From NCBI GenBank assembly GCA_021806845.1, contig JAKAPV010000042.1:1-15529 (forward strand): a stretch of 15,529 bases of DNA, written 5' to 3'. The DNA is from Bacillota bacterium. GTDB taxonomy: Bacteria; Bacillota; Sulfobacillia; JAJZYS01; JAJYTV01. The notes below the pieces were generated by a model, which saw only the letters and a program-made list of their open reading frames with translations, was not told the DNA's origin and did no database searches. A program made the position numbers and the translations under genes. Shown piece after piece: positions 5,848 to 13,845 of the stretch (positions within the stretch are counted from its first letter, which is position 1; every line of letters begins with the position of its first letter).

Positions 5848-8274
5848 GTGGACCAGAAGTATGACGCCGCAAGCGTCGAGCGCAAGTGGCAAGAGCGCTG
5901 GCAAGAGAGCGGCATCTACGAGTTCGATCTGGACAAGGCCACGGATCCCTACTACAACCTGATGATGTTCCCATATCCGTCTGCGGAAGGACTGCACGTC
6001 GGCAACGTCTACGCCTTCACCGGCGCCGACATCCACGGGCGGTTCCAGGCCATGCGCGGGCACGACGTCTTCGAACCGATGGGCTTTGACGCGTTCGGCA
6101 TCCATTCCGAGAACTTCGCGATCAAGCGCGGCGTCCACCCAAAGACCCTGATCGCGCAGAACGTCGCGCACTTCCGCGAGCAGCTGCACCGCCTCGGCGG
6201 GCGCTTTGCATGGAACCACGCGGTGGAGACGACGGACCCCGACTATTACCGCTGGACGCAGTGGATCTTCCTGCAACTCTACAAGGGCGGGCTCGCGTAC
6301 AAGCGCAAGGCGCCGGTCAACTGGTGTCCATCCTGCAAGACGGTGCTTGCCAACGAACAGGTCATTTCCGGCCGCTGCGAGCGCTGCGACACGGAAGTGA
6401 CCCAGCGCGAACTCGAGCAGTGGTTCTTCGACATCACCCGCTACGCCGACCGCCTGCTCGAGAACCTCGACCACCTCGACTGGTCCGAAGTGATCAAGAC
6501 AGCGCAGCGCAACTGGATCGGGCGCAGCGAAGGCGCGGAACTGCACTTCGCCCTGAAGGACCGCCCGTCGCAATCGATCGCCGTCTTCACGACGCGTCCC
6601 GACACGGTCTACGGCGCGACCTTCCTTGTGCTGGCCCCCGAGCACCCGCTCGTCGCGGAACTCACGAGCCCGGACCGCAAGGGCGAAGTCGACGCCTACG
6701 TCAGCGCAGCCCTGGACCGCAAGGCCGAGGAGCGCACGGCGGCCGGGGAAAAGTCCGGCGTCTTCACCGGCGGTCATGCCGTCAATCCCTTTAGCGGGAA
6801 GCCGGTGCCGGTGTGGGTCGCGGAGTACGTCCTCTGGGGATACGGCACCGGCGCCATCATGGCCGTGCCGGGGCACGACGAGCGCGACTTCGCCTTCGCC
6901 ACGCGCCATGGCCTCCCGATCGTGCGGGTCGTGGCTCCGTCCGGTTACCAGGGCGGTGAACTTCTGGAACTCACCGAGGCCTACACGGAATACGGGACGG
7001 CGATCAACTCCCAGGAGTTCTCCGGCCTTCCGACCGAACAGGCGAAGCTTGCGGTGATCGCGCGGGCAGAGGATCTGCGCGTCGGCAGCCGCCGCACGAG
7101 CTACCACCTGCGCGACTGGCTGATCTCCCGCCAGCGCTACTGGGGTCCGCCCATCCCGATGATCTACTGCAAGGAGTGCGGGTTGCAGCCTGTCAGGGAA
7201 GAGGATCTGCCCGTGCTGCTGCCAGATGTCGTCGACTTCGTGCCGAAGGGAACCGGCGAATCGCCGCTGGCGGCGATCCCCTCGTTCGTCGAGGCGACCT
7301 GCCCGCAGTGCGGCGGGCCGGCGCGGCGGGAGACCGACGTCTCCGACAACTTCCTCGACTCCGCCTGGTACTTCCTGCGCTACCCCTCGAGCGGCGATGC
7401 CGTGCGCGCGTTCGACCCGTCGCGCACCCAGAAGTGGCTGCCGGTCGACATGTACATCGGTGGCAAGGAGCACGCGGTGCTCCACCTCCTGTACACGCGC
7501 TTCCTCTGCATGGCTCTCCACGACCTCGGCTTCCTATCGTTCGAAGAGCCGTTCCAGCGCTTCCGCGCGCATGGCATGATCACCCGCAACGGAGCGAAGA
7601 TGTCGAAGAGCCGCGGCAATGTCGTGAACCCCGACGAGTTCTTTGACCGCTACGGGGCGGACACGCTGCGCGCCTACCTGATGTTCACCGGGCCCTACGA
7701 GGAGGGCGGGGACTTCTCGGACCATGGGATCGAGGGGGTGCACCGCTTCCTGCACCGCCTCTACCACCTGGTGCGGGAGAACGCGTCCGCTGCCCAGGGT
7801 GCTGCGCGCGAGGAGGTGGTGCGCCGCCGCCACCGCCTGATCCGTCGCGTCACGGAGGACATCGACGGCCTCAAGTACAACACGGCGATCGCGGCGCTGA
7901 TGGAGCAGCTCAACTTCCTGCAGCGCGAAGAGCAGCCGTCGCGCGAGGATCTCCGGACGATGGCCCTGCTGCTGGCCCCCTTCGCCCCGCACATCGCGGA
8001 AGAGCTGTGGGAAGGATTGGGCGAACAGGGCTCCGTGCATGCGGCGCACTGGCCCGCCTACGACCCCGCGCTCTGCCAGGAGGACACGGTGACCATCGTC
8101 GTGCAGGTGAACGGCAAGCTGCGGGACCGTCTGCAGGTTCCCTCCGGGACGCCGGAAGCGGTCGTTCGCGAAGCCGCCCTGGCGAGCGAGGCCGTGGCAA
8201 AGCACATCGAATCGGTGCAGACTGCCCGCTACGTGTTCGTCCCGGACCGCCTGCTGAATATCGTGACCAGGTAG
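5848..8274 (+). CDS. leuS: leucyl-tRNA synthetase
   Basis: Class I synthetase that charges tRNA-Leu in the cytosol. The 808-residue length is normal for bacterial LeuRS. Visible parts are the ATP-site HIGH-equivalent HVGN (50-53) after MMFPYPSAEGL, a zinc module with C160-x2-C163 and C177-x2-C180, and the CP1 editing domain with the threonine-rich TTRPDT (248-253) and GYGTGAIMAVPGHDERDF. The KMSKS loop (584-588, NGAKMSKSRGNVV) and the C-terminal anticodon-binding and LeuRS tail (VQVNGKLRDRL) follow. Editing residues look intact. GTG 5848 is chosen because AGGAGGAG lies just upstream and the alignment starts at DQKYDAASVERKWQ; the open extension to 5764 runs back through the T-box terminator. 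The first catalytic motif ends in Asn where HxGH is usual. Regulation is by the T-box leader. Confidence 0.97.
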   Translation: MDQKYDAASVERKWQERWQESGIYEFDLDKATDPYYNLMMFPYPSAEGLHVGNVYAFTGADIHGRFQAMRGHDVFEPMGFDAFGIHSENFAIKRGVHPKTLIAQNVAHFREQLHRLGGRFAWNHAVETTDPDYYRWTQWIFLQLYKGGLAYKRKAPVNWCPSCKTVLANEQVISGRCERCDTEVTQRELEQWFFDITRYADRLLENLDHLDWSEVIKTAQRNWIGRSEGAELHFALKDRPSQSIAVFTTRPDTVYGATFLVLAPEHPLVAELTSPDRKGEVDAYVSAALDRKAEERTAAGEKSGVFTGGHAVNPFSGKPVPVWVAEYVLWGYGTGAIMAVPGHDERDFAFATRHGLPIVRVVAPSGYQGGELLELTEAYTEYGTAINSQEFSGLPTEQAKLAVIARAEDLRVGSRRTSYHLRDWLISRQRYWGPPIPMIYCKECGLQPVREEDLPVLLPDVVDFVPKGTGESPLAAIPSFVEATCPQCGGPARRETDVSDNFLDSAWYFLRYPSSGDAVRAFDPSRTQKWLPVDMYIGGKEHAVLHLLYTRFLCMALHDLGFLSFEEPFQRFRAHGMITRNGAKMSKSRGNVVNPDEFFDRYGADTLRAYLMFTGPYEEGGDFSDHGIEGVHRFLHRLYHLVRENASAAQGAAREEVVRRRHRLIRRVTEDIDGLKYNTAIAALMEQLNFLQREEQPSREDLRTMALLLAPFAPHIAEELWEGLGEQGSVHAAHWPAYDPALCQEDTVTIVVQVNGKLRDRLQVPSGTPEAVVREAALASEAVAKHIESVQTARYVFVPDRLLNIVTR

Positions 8275-8290
8275 AGAGCGCAGGGCAAAC

Positions 8291-8336
8291 TGCCGGAAGA
8301 GCCGGACGCCACTCGGGCTGTCCGGCTCTTCTGGCA
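8291..8336. terminator. bidirectional hairpin between leuS and the yceI-like gene
   Basis: TGCCGGAAGAGCCGGAC (8291-8307) pairs with GTCCGGCTCTTCTGGCA (8320-8336): 17 bp with one G-U pair and a 12-base loop. It starts 16 bases after the leuS stop and ends 7 bases from the stop of the convergent gene. No strong T-run is present on either side. Confidence 0.7.
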
Positions 8337-8342
8337 GGGGGT

Positions 8343-8864
8343 TCACCCCTTCGGGTGGAATATCTGCGCGTCGACCTCGACCTTGACCTCGTCGCTGACC
8401 AGGAAGCGTCCGGCCTCGACGAGGACGTTCCACGTGAGGTTCCAGGCCTTGCGGTCGAGCTTGCCAGTCAAGGAGATGCCGATCCGCTCATTGCCCCAAG
8501 GGTCGGTGAACGACTGGCTGATCGTCGCGTCGAGGGTCACCGGGTGCGTGATGTCGCGGATGGTCAGGTTGCCGGAGAGCTTGTACTCGTCGCCGGACAC
8601 CTGCTGCGCGCTCGTCATGCTGAAGTGCATCGTCGGGTGGTTCTCGGCGTCGAAGAAGTCCGCCGACTTCAGGTGCTTGTCGCGGTCGGGCTCGTTGGTG
8701 TTGACACTCGTCGTGGGGATGTCGATCGCGGCGTTCACCAGCTTTCCGTCCTGCACCTCGACCTTCCCGGTGATGTTGTCGAAGCGGCCACGGACGGTCG
8801 TCACGGCCATATGCCGGACCGCAAAGTTCGCCTGCGTGTGCGCGCTGTCAATGGTCCATTCCAA
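8343..8864 (-). CDS. YceI-family lipocalin-like protein
   Basis: A 173-residue protein of the YceI family, a single beta-barrel fold that binds polyisoprenoid or other amphiphilic molecules; members are often induced by base, quinone or oxidative stress. Family landmarks are WTIDSAHTQANFAVRHM at the N-terminus, TTVRGRFDNITGKV, and HLKSADFFDAENHPTMHF in the middle. There is no signal peptide, so it probably acts in the cytoplasm. The TTG start at 8864 is preferred to GTG at 8882: AGGGGG lies just upstream of the TTG, while the GTG has no ribosome binding site, and family members usually begin directly before WTID. The gene is divergent from an HxlR regulator with overlapping control elements, so it is probably that regulator's target. 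The ligand is unknown. Confidence 0.9.
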   Translation of the reverse strand: MEWTIDSAHTQANFAVRHMAVTTVRGRFDNITGKVEVQDGKLVNAAIDIPTTSVNTNEPDRDKHLKSADFFDAENHPTMHFSMTSAQQVSGDEYKLSGNLTIRDITHPVTLDATISQSFTDPWGNERIGISLTGKLDRKAWNLTWNVLVEAGRFLVSDEVKVEVDAQIFHPKG

Positions 8865-8902
8865 ACCAGATACCCCCTTCACGTTGGTAGGATCTGTTGT
8901 GC

Positions 8903-8932
8903 ATCGTAACTTGAATCACTATGGAATGTCAA
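8903..8932 (-). promoter_or_regulatory. promoter of the yceI-like gene
   Basis: On the minus strand, consensus -35 TTGACA (complement of 8927-8932), an 18-base spacer and -10 TACGAT (complement of 8903-8908). Transcription would start near 8896, giving a leader of about 32 bases before the TTG at 8864. Both boxes overlap or abut the inverted repeat at 8909-8934. Confidence 0.7.
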
Positions 8933-8934
8933 GT
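8909..8934. promoter_or_regulatory. inverted repeat, likely HxlR operator
   Basis: ACTTGA (8909-8914) and TCAAGT (8929-8934) form a two-fold site with 14 bases between arms. The right arm lies in the -35 of the yceI promoter. On the plus strand two possible hxlR promoters also overlap it: TTGTGC-N17-TATGGA (8897-8925) and TTGAAT-N17-TAGTAT (8911-8939), though the second would start transcription within the ribosome binding site. A bound dimer would block both directions, the usual pattern for DUF24 regulators. Confidence 0.5.
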
Positions 8935-8956
8935 AGTATAGGAAGGGGGTGTTCGC

Positions 8957-9319
8957 ATGGACAACGATTTCTGCCCGGTGCACGAGGCGATCCAGTTCCT
9001 CCAGGAGAAGTGGGTGCTGCACATCGTGCGCAGTCTCCTGGAAGGACCGCGCGGCTTCAACGAGCTCTCCCGCTCCGTCGGCGGCTGCAACCCGGCGACG
9101 CTGACACAGCGCCTGGACCGGCTCGTGGAGATCGGCATCGTTGACAAGGAAGTGCAGTCCGTCATGCCGCCGCGCACGCAGTATCGGCTGACCGCCGCCG
9201 GGCAGTCGCTGCAGCGCGTCATCGAGGAGATCGACACGTGGGCGACGAGCTACCTGCGGCCCTCCGCCGACCGGGGAGCGGTGTGTGAAAAGCATTACCT
9301 CTCCAGCGAGACACCTTGA
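8957..9319 (+). CDS. HxlR/DUF24-family transcriptional regulator, possibly thiol-based redox sensor
   Basis: A 120-residue winged-HTH dimer of the HxlR (MarR/DUF24) family: CPVHEAIQFLQEKWVLHIVRSLLEGPRGFNELSRSVGGCNPATLTQRLDRLVEIGIV, then a wing with RTQYRLTAAGQSL. C6 sits at the conserved N-terminal position used for thiol sensing by Bacillus subtilis YodB, CatR and HypR. A second cysteine, C110, lies near the C-terminus, as in YodB, where an intersubunit disulfide forms; C44 is a third. ATG 8957 is preceded by GGAAGGGGGTG. The gene is divergent from the yceI-like gene and probably represses it and itself through the repeat at 8909-8934. Redox sensing is inference from cysteine placement. Its stop is 28 bases from the convergent CPBP gene, with no clear terminator between. 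Confidence 0.92.
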   Translation: MDNDFCPVHEAIQFLQEKWVLHIVRSLLEGPRGFNELSRSVGGCNPATLTQRLDRLVEIGIVDKEVQSVMPPRTQYRLTAAGQSLQRVIEEIDTWATSYLRPSADRGAVCEKHYLSSETP

Positions 9320-9347
9320 CGCCCCCCGGCAGGGCCCCCTCAGACTG

Positions 9348-10079
9348 TCAGCCGCCCGCCCGGACGTAGAGCAGCAGGAAGGCGATCGCGTCCCAGGACA
9401 CGTGCGCGAACACGGCGGGCCACAGGCTGCGGCTGCGCAGGACGAACAGCGCGAAGACCGCGCCAAGCGCGATATAGAACAGGAACTGGAGTCCCGAGAG
9501 GCCCCAGCTCAAATGGGCAAGAGCGAACGCTACGCTTGAGACGGCAACGGCGGGCCAGATGCTGCGGGGCCAGATGCGACGGAGCCCTTCGAGAAGATAT
9601 CCGCGAAATACGATCTCCTCGGCGACACCTGCGGAGACGGCAATCGCCGGTACCTCCCACCAGAGCGAGTGCAGCCTGCCCGCTACTCCAATTTGCGATT
9701 GCACATCTCCCGTGTGCAGGAGCGCCCCGAAGACAACCGACAGCAGGATCGTGAACAGGAGGAGCGCGACACCCCCTGTCACGTCCGAAACGCGAAGCCC
9801 GCGCAGGCGAATGTCCTGCGCGTTCATGTTTTTACGCAAAAAAAGCCACGCGACAACTGGCATGGCGAGCTCGCCGATCGCGGAGGAGAGGGCAACGTTA
9901 CGGCCGGACTCGATCGCACCGAGATTTGCGTGCAGCGCCGCGGGTGTCAGCGGCAGGCCCGCCAGCGCAAGGAGTGCGACGCCGGAAGCCACCTGCGCGA
10001 GGGCATAGGCCGCGATCAGCATGAGGAGCAGGCGCCAGCCGCTCGGTCGCCCTGCACCGAATGAGGGATACGGGCTCAC
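9348..10079 (-). CDS. CPBP-family intramembrane metalloprotease
   Basis: A 243-residue integral membrane protein with about seven to eight hydrophobic segments and the CPBP (CAAX protease and bacteriocin-processing) motifs: EE-x3-R at E154, E155 and R159 (VAEEIVFRGYLL), H189 in FALAHLSW, and H226 with D230 in HVSWD. These residues form the active site of Rce1-like proteases. Bacterial members have roles in peptide processing, bacteriocin immunity or regulated proteolysis; the substrate here is unknown. GTG 10079 (start MSPYPSFG) is preferred to ATG 10118 because AAGGGGG lies six bases upstream of it, whereas the ATG has no ribosome binding site. It lies downstream of the aconitase on the same strand, but a terminator at 10152-10180 separates them. 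Confidence 0.85.
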   Translation of the reverse strand: MSPYPSFGAGRPSGWRLLLMLIAAYALAQVASGVALLALAGLPLTPAALHANLGAIESGRNVALSSAIGELAMPVVAWLFLRKNMNAQDIRLRGLRVSDVTGGVALLLFTILLSVVFGALLHTGDVQSQIGVAGRLHSLWWEVPAIAVSAGVAEEIVFRGYLLEGLRRIWPRSIWPAVAVSSVAFALAHLSWGLSGLQFLFYIALGAVFALFVLRSRSLWPAVFAHVSWDAIAFLLLYVRAGG

Positions 10080-10151
10080 GGCAGGGCCCCCTTGATCGGA
10101 AACGCGCGCCTCTATCATATCGCGCGATGCCCTGTGTGTCGCCGGCCGAAA

Positions 10152-10180
10152 GCGCCCCGCCCGGGATATGGGCGGGGCGC
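10152..10180 (-). terminator. intrinsic terminator of the aconitase gene
   Basis: A perfect 11-bp stem, GCGCCCCGCCC (10152-10162) with GGGCGGGGCGC (10170-10180), and a 7-base loop. It begins 14 bases beyond the aconitase stop on the minus strand and is followed there by a short TTTC. It separates the aconitase from the downstream protease gene. Confidence 0.75.
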
Positions 10181-10193
10181 GCGGCCGCCAAGC

Positions 10194-12503
10194 TCAGGCG
10201 GATTCGGCGATCAGGTTGAGCGCGGAGCCGGCCCGGAACCAGCCGATCTGCTCCTCGCTCAGGCTGTGCCTCAGCTGCACCTTGTCCTGCGAGCCGTCCT
10301 CGTGCTTGAAGACGGCCTGCACGGCCTCGCCGGGCGCAAGATCCGCGAGACCGAGGATGCTGACGCGGTCGCCCTGGCGCACATTACCCCAGTCCGCCGG
10401 GTCGACGAAGGTCAGCGGCAGGATGCCTTGCTTCTTCAGGTTGGATTCGTGGATGCGGGCGAAGCTGCGCGCGATCACGGCGGCGCATCCGAGGTAGCGG
10501 GGCGACATGGCCGCGTGCTCCCGGCTGGAGCCCTCGCCGTAGTTCTCGTCGGCAACCACGGCCCAGCGCAGGCCGTGGGCCCTGTAGTCGCGCGCGATCT
10601 TCGAAAGCTGCTCCTCCCTGCCGCTGAGCTGCGAGATGCCGTGGCCGGCCTTCTCGCAGAAGGCGTTGTTGGCGCCGAGGAACATGTTGTCGGAGATGTG
10701 GTCGAGGTGTCCGCGGAAGCGCAGCCACGGGCCGGCAGGAGAGATGTGGTCGGTGGTGCACTTGCCCTGCGCCTTGAAGAGCAGCGGCAGGTCAAGGTAG
10801 TCCTTGCCGTCCCACGGCGCGAACGGCTCGAGGAGCTGCAGGCGGTCGGAATCCGGAGCCACGGCGAGCTGCACCCGCGAGGTGTCGACCGGCGGCGCGA
10901 TGTAGCCCTTGCGGCTGCGCACAAAACCCTCCGCCGGGATGTCCGGCGCCTCAGACGGCGGCTCGAGGCGGAACTTCGTCCCGTCTGCGGTCTCAAGCTC
11001 GTCGGCCGTCGGGTCGAAGTCGATGCGGCCCGCAAGTCCGTAGGCGACCACGACCTCCGGGCTCGAGATGAACGCGAACGTGTTCGGGTTCGTGTCGTTG
11101 CGGGCCGGGAAGTTGCGGTTGTAGGACGTGATGATCGAGTTGCGGGGCTTGTCGCTGCCCTTTGCGGTGCCCTGTCCGCCGTCGACGTGGATGACCTCGT
11201 CGCGCTGCCACTGGCCGATGCAGGGGCCGCAGGCGTTGGCGAGTACGTTGCCGCCGATCTTGGCGAACACCTCGAGGAGCCCGTCGCGTTCGATCGTCTG
11301 GCGCACCTGCTCCGAGCCGGGGGTGACAAGGAAGGGGATGTGCATCTTGGCGCCATGCGCGATGGCCTGGCGAGCCACGTCGGCGGCCCTCGTCAGGTCC
11401 TCGTACGACGAGTTCGTGCAGGAGCCGATCAGCGCGGCCGAGAGCTGCACGGGGTACGTGCCCTTCTCGCCCTCCGCGCGCAGCTCCGCCGTCGTGCGGA
11501 CGAGGTCCGGCGTGTGCGGGCCCGTCACGTTCGGCTTGAGGGCGGAGAGGTCGATTTCGATCACTTCATCGAAGTACTTCTCCGGCTCGCGCTCGACTTC
11601 GGGATCGGCGCTCAGCAGCGCGGCGTACCGCTCCGCGAGCTCCGCCTGCTCGGCGCGGGCCGTCGCCCGCAGGTACGCGGCCATCCGCGCGTCGAACGGG
11701 AAGACCGAGGTCGTCGCGCCGAGCTCGGCGCCCATGTTCGTGATCGTCGCCTTGCCGGTGCAGCTGATCGTCTGCGCACCCGGCCCGAAGTACTCGACGA
11801 TCTTGTTCGTGCCGCCCTTGACCGTCAACTTGCCGAGCACCGCGAGGATGACATCCTTCGGCGATGTCCACCCGCTCATCTTGCCGGTCAGCTTGACGCC
11901 GATGCGGCGCGGGTAGAGGACTTCCCAGGGAAGTCCGGCCATGACGTCGACGGCATCCGCCCCTCCGACGCCGATCGCTAGCATGCCGAGGCCGCCGGCA
12001 TTCGGGGTGTGCGAGTCGGTGCCGATCATCAGGCCGCCGGGAAACGCGTAATTCTCGAGAACGACCTGGTGGATGATGCCGGAGCCTGGCTCCCAGAATC
12101 CGAGCCCGTACTTCTGCGCTGCGGAGCGAAGGAAGTCGTACACCTCGCGGTTCGAGACCACCGCGTTTTCCGTGTCCGGTTCCGCACCGACGCGGGCGGT
12201 GATCAGGTGGTCGCAGTGCACGGTCGTGGGAACCGCGGCCTGGCTGCGGCCGGCGTGTGCGAACTGCAAGAGCGCCATCTGCGCGGTTGCGTCCTGCATG
12301 GCGATCCGGTCCGGGTGCAGCTGCAGGTAGCTCTTGCCCGGCGTCAGATCCTGGTTCTGCGCGTCATGCAGGTGTCCAAGCAGGACTTTCTCCGCGAGGC
12401 TCATCGGACGATTGCCAAGGCGCTCGCGCACGACCTTCAGATTGGCCTCGAGACGGGCGTAACCCTCTGCAACGAACTGAGGCGTCGATTCGATCGTGGC
12501 CAT
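10194..12503 (-). CDS. acn: aconitate hydratase, mitochondrial type
   Basis: TCA-cycle enzyme that interconverts citrate and isocitrate through cis-aconitate with a [4Fe-4S] cluster. The product has 769 residues. Cluster ligands are C362 (GSCTNSSYED), C425 and C428 (ANACGPCIGQW). Other landmarks are QDATAQMALLQF, GTDSHTPNAGGLGMLAIGVGG (158-180), SYNRNFPARND, and the C-terminal swivel domain with DENYGEGSSREHAA. Length and sequence fit the mitochondrial-type aconitases, not the roughly 900-residue IRP-like CitB/AcnA typical of Bacillus. The ATG at 12503 has GGGAGGG upstream at nine to ten bases. No other TCA-cycle gene is adjacent. The substrate call is secure because the active-site serine motif GEGSSRE is present; a homoaconitase is unlikely. 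Confidence 0.95.
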   Translation of the reverse strand: MATIESTPQFVAEGYARLEANLKVVRERLGNRPMSLAEKVLLGHLHDAQNQDLTPGKSYLQLHPDRIAMQDATAQMALLQFAHAGRSQAAVPTTVHCDHLITARVGAEPDTENAVVSNREVYDFLRSAAQKYGLGFWEPGSGIIHQVVLENYAFPGGLMIGTDSHTPNAGGLGMLAIGVGGADAVDVMAGLPWEVLYPRRIGVKLTGKMSGWTSPKDVILAVLGKLTVKGGTNKIVEYFGPGAQTISCTGKATITNMGAELGATTSVFPFDARMAAYLRATARAEQAELAERYAALLSADPEVEREPEKYFDEVIEIDLSALKPNVTGPHTPDLVRTTAELRAEGEKGTYPVQLSAALIGSCTNSSYEDLTRAADVARQAIAHGAKMHIPFLVTPGSEQVRQTIERDGLLEVFAKIGGNVLANACGPCIGQWQRDEVIHVDGGQGTAKGSDKPRNSIITSYNRNFPARNDTNPNTFAFISSPEVVVAYGLAGRIDFDPTADELETADGTKFRLEPPSEAPDIPAEGFVRSRKGYIAPPVDTSRVQLAVAPDSDRLQLLEPFAPWDGKDYLDLPLLFKAQGKCTTDHISPAGPWLRFRGHLDHISDNMFLGANNAFCEKAGHGISQLSGREEQLSKIARDYRAHGLRWAVVADENYGEGSSREHAAMSPRYLGCAAVIARSFARIHESNLKKQGILPLTFVDPADWGNVRQGDRVSILGLADLAPGEAVQAVFKHEDGSQDKVQLRHSLSEEQIGWFRAGSALNLIAESA

Positions 12504-12798
12504 GTTGTGATCCCTCCCGTAGCGGGCACCGTGCTCGCGGTGTCCGAAAAACCATCCCTATTGTACATTCTGGTTTTCTCGATTTGGACGGTTGCCCATG
12601 CCGAAACAGAATGCCGGTCCAAGGATTGCGTACCAGCGCCGACGAAAACCACCGAAAAAGCCGGATGAGCCCGCTGCGCGGCGCCAAACGCCGGACCGGC
12701 GGGCATATCCGTCAGAATCTGGAGCTGAACCCCCTGCAATTCCTTTCGCTCTGTTAAAACGCTGTGTGGGCAGCCCTGGAAGTTGGGTATACTGACCC
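12504..12798. other. intergenic region upstream of aconitase and transposase
   Basis: About 295 bases without a supported gene. A -10-like TACAAT for the aconitase lies on the minus strand (complement of 12560-12565), giving a leader of about 50 bases, but its -35 is weak. On the plus strand TATACT (12788-12793) precedes the transposase, also without a good -35. The several short open frames here lack ribosome binding sites. The left end of the IS1595-type element should lie in this stretch but could not be fixed. Confidence 0.4.
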
Positions 12799-12903
12799 CT
12801 GAGGTGGAAAGCAGCGGCAAATGCAGCGGTCCTGCAGATCGAACAGACCATCGTCAAGCTGCCCTCGACCGACCAAGAGTTCCTCTACCGCCGCCTGGAG
12901 CGG

Positions 12904-13815
12904 GTGCTAAATCTCGCGTCCAGCTACAAGAGGGGCTCAGACTTCAGGAAGAAGCGCTTCGCTGCCGACTTGAAGTGCCCGCGCTGCGGTAACAGTCGCA
13001 TCCATCGCCACGGGAAGTACAAGGGTTGGCATCGCTACAGGTGCCTTGGCTGTAAGAAGACCTTCAACGATGCGACTGCTTCCCCGATGGCGGGGACCCA
13101 CTACAGTTTGCAAAAGTGGCTCAAGTACGCGGAATGCATGAGTCGGGGGATGTCCGTGCGGCGCACCGCGCAGGAAGTTGGCATCAGCATCCCGACTGCC
13201 TTCTACTGGCGGCACAAGATCCTCACCGCGTTGCGCAACCTGCCAAAGCCCTCCCTGACGGGCATTGTGGAAGCCGATGAGACCTTCTTTAGGGAGTCCG
13301 ACAAGGGGCAACGCCATCTGAAACGCCAGCCCCGCCGCAGGGGTGCTTCGGCACCGCTCCGAGGCATCAGCCACCACCAGATCTGTGTACTCGTCGCGCG
13401 CGACAGGCAAGCAGCGACGGTTTCTGAAGTTAGCGGGCGCGGGCACGTTACAGCGAAACAGATCGAGACAGTCCTGGACGGTGTGCTGCACGACTGCGTA
13501 CTCTGTTGCGATGCGGCGGCGGGCTACCGCAAGTACGCCAACACGAAGCAGATTCCGCTGCAGGTCCTGAACGCCACGCGGGGCGCGAAGAAGTACGGTC
13601 TCTACCACCTCAATAACGTCAACGCCTACCACAGCCGTCTGAAGCGCTGGATCAATCCCTTCAACGGCGTGAGTACCAAGTATCTACCGAACTACCTTGT
13701 CTGGTTCCAGCGGCAAGACTCGATGGGGATGCTACCGCGTTCAGTGGTTGCGAACCGTCTTCTGGATCACAGCCACTTGCCCACGGTGTTCACCACAACG
13801 AAAAGGCTACTTTAG
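12904..13815 (+). CDS. IS1595-family transposase, 5' end unclear
   Basis: A transposase of the IS1595 family (DDE type with Asn as third residue). From GTG 12904 the protein has 303 residues. It has an N-terminal zinc ribbon (C25-x2-C28 and C47-x2-C50, CPRCGNSRIHRHG...RYRCLGC), an HTH (MSVRRTAQEVGISIPTAFYWRHKIL, about 83-107), and the catalytic core with D125 (EADETFF), D203 (CDAAAGY), N237 or N238 and K247 (HLNNVNAYHSRLKRW). The same frame stays open upstream to 12796 and reads like family sequence (LPSTDQEFLYRRLERVLNL), yet it offers no ATG, GTG or TTG before 12904. An ATG at 12821 behind GAGGTGG is in another frame. The gene may therefore carry a frameshift near its start or use a rare start codon. 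The element's ends were not found. Confidence 0.8.
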   Translation: MLNLASSYKRGSDFRKKRFAADLKCPRCGNSRIHRHGKYKGWHRYRCLGCKKTFNDATASPMAGTHYSLQKWLKYAECMSRGMSVRRTAQEVGISIPTAFYWRHKILTALRNLPKPSLTGIVEADETFFRESDKGQRHLKRQPRRRGASAPLRGISHHQICVLVARDRQAATVSEVSGRGHVTAKQIETVLDGVLHDCVLCCDAAAGYRKYANTKQIPLQVLNATRGAKKYGLYHLNNVNAYHSRLKRWINPFNGVSTKYLPNYLVWFQRQDSMGMLPRSVVANRLLDHSHLPTVFTTTKRLL

Positions 13816-13817
13816 AC

Positions 13818-13845
13818 TTGAGTTCTTAATGAATTGGAGTATACT
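13818..13845 (+). promoter_or_regulatory. promoter cut off by the IS1380 insertion
   Basis: TTGAGT (13818-13823), a 16-base spacer and TATACT (13840-13845), followed by GGAGG at 13853-13857. The IS1380 left end begins at 13862. The promoter and probable ribosome binding site thus point straight into the IS, and their native gene would lie beyond the right edge of the window. Confidence 0.55.

Noticed and set aside
5551..7521. 656-codon minus-strand frame opposite leuS
   Set aside because: A GC-rich antisense shadow; it covers the T-box leader, has no ribosome binding site and its composition is typical of antisense translation.
9320..9347. terminator between hxlR and the CPBP gene
   Set aside because: The 28-base gap is GC-rich, but the best stem is only about three base pairs with no T-run.
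10092..11981. 629-codon plus-strand frame opposite aconitase
   Set aside because: Antisense to a full-length, well conserved enzyme; Val/Arg/Asp-rich low-complexity product without domain features.
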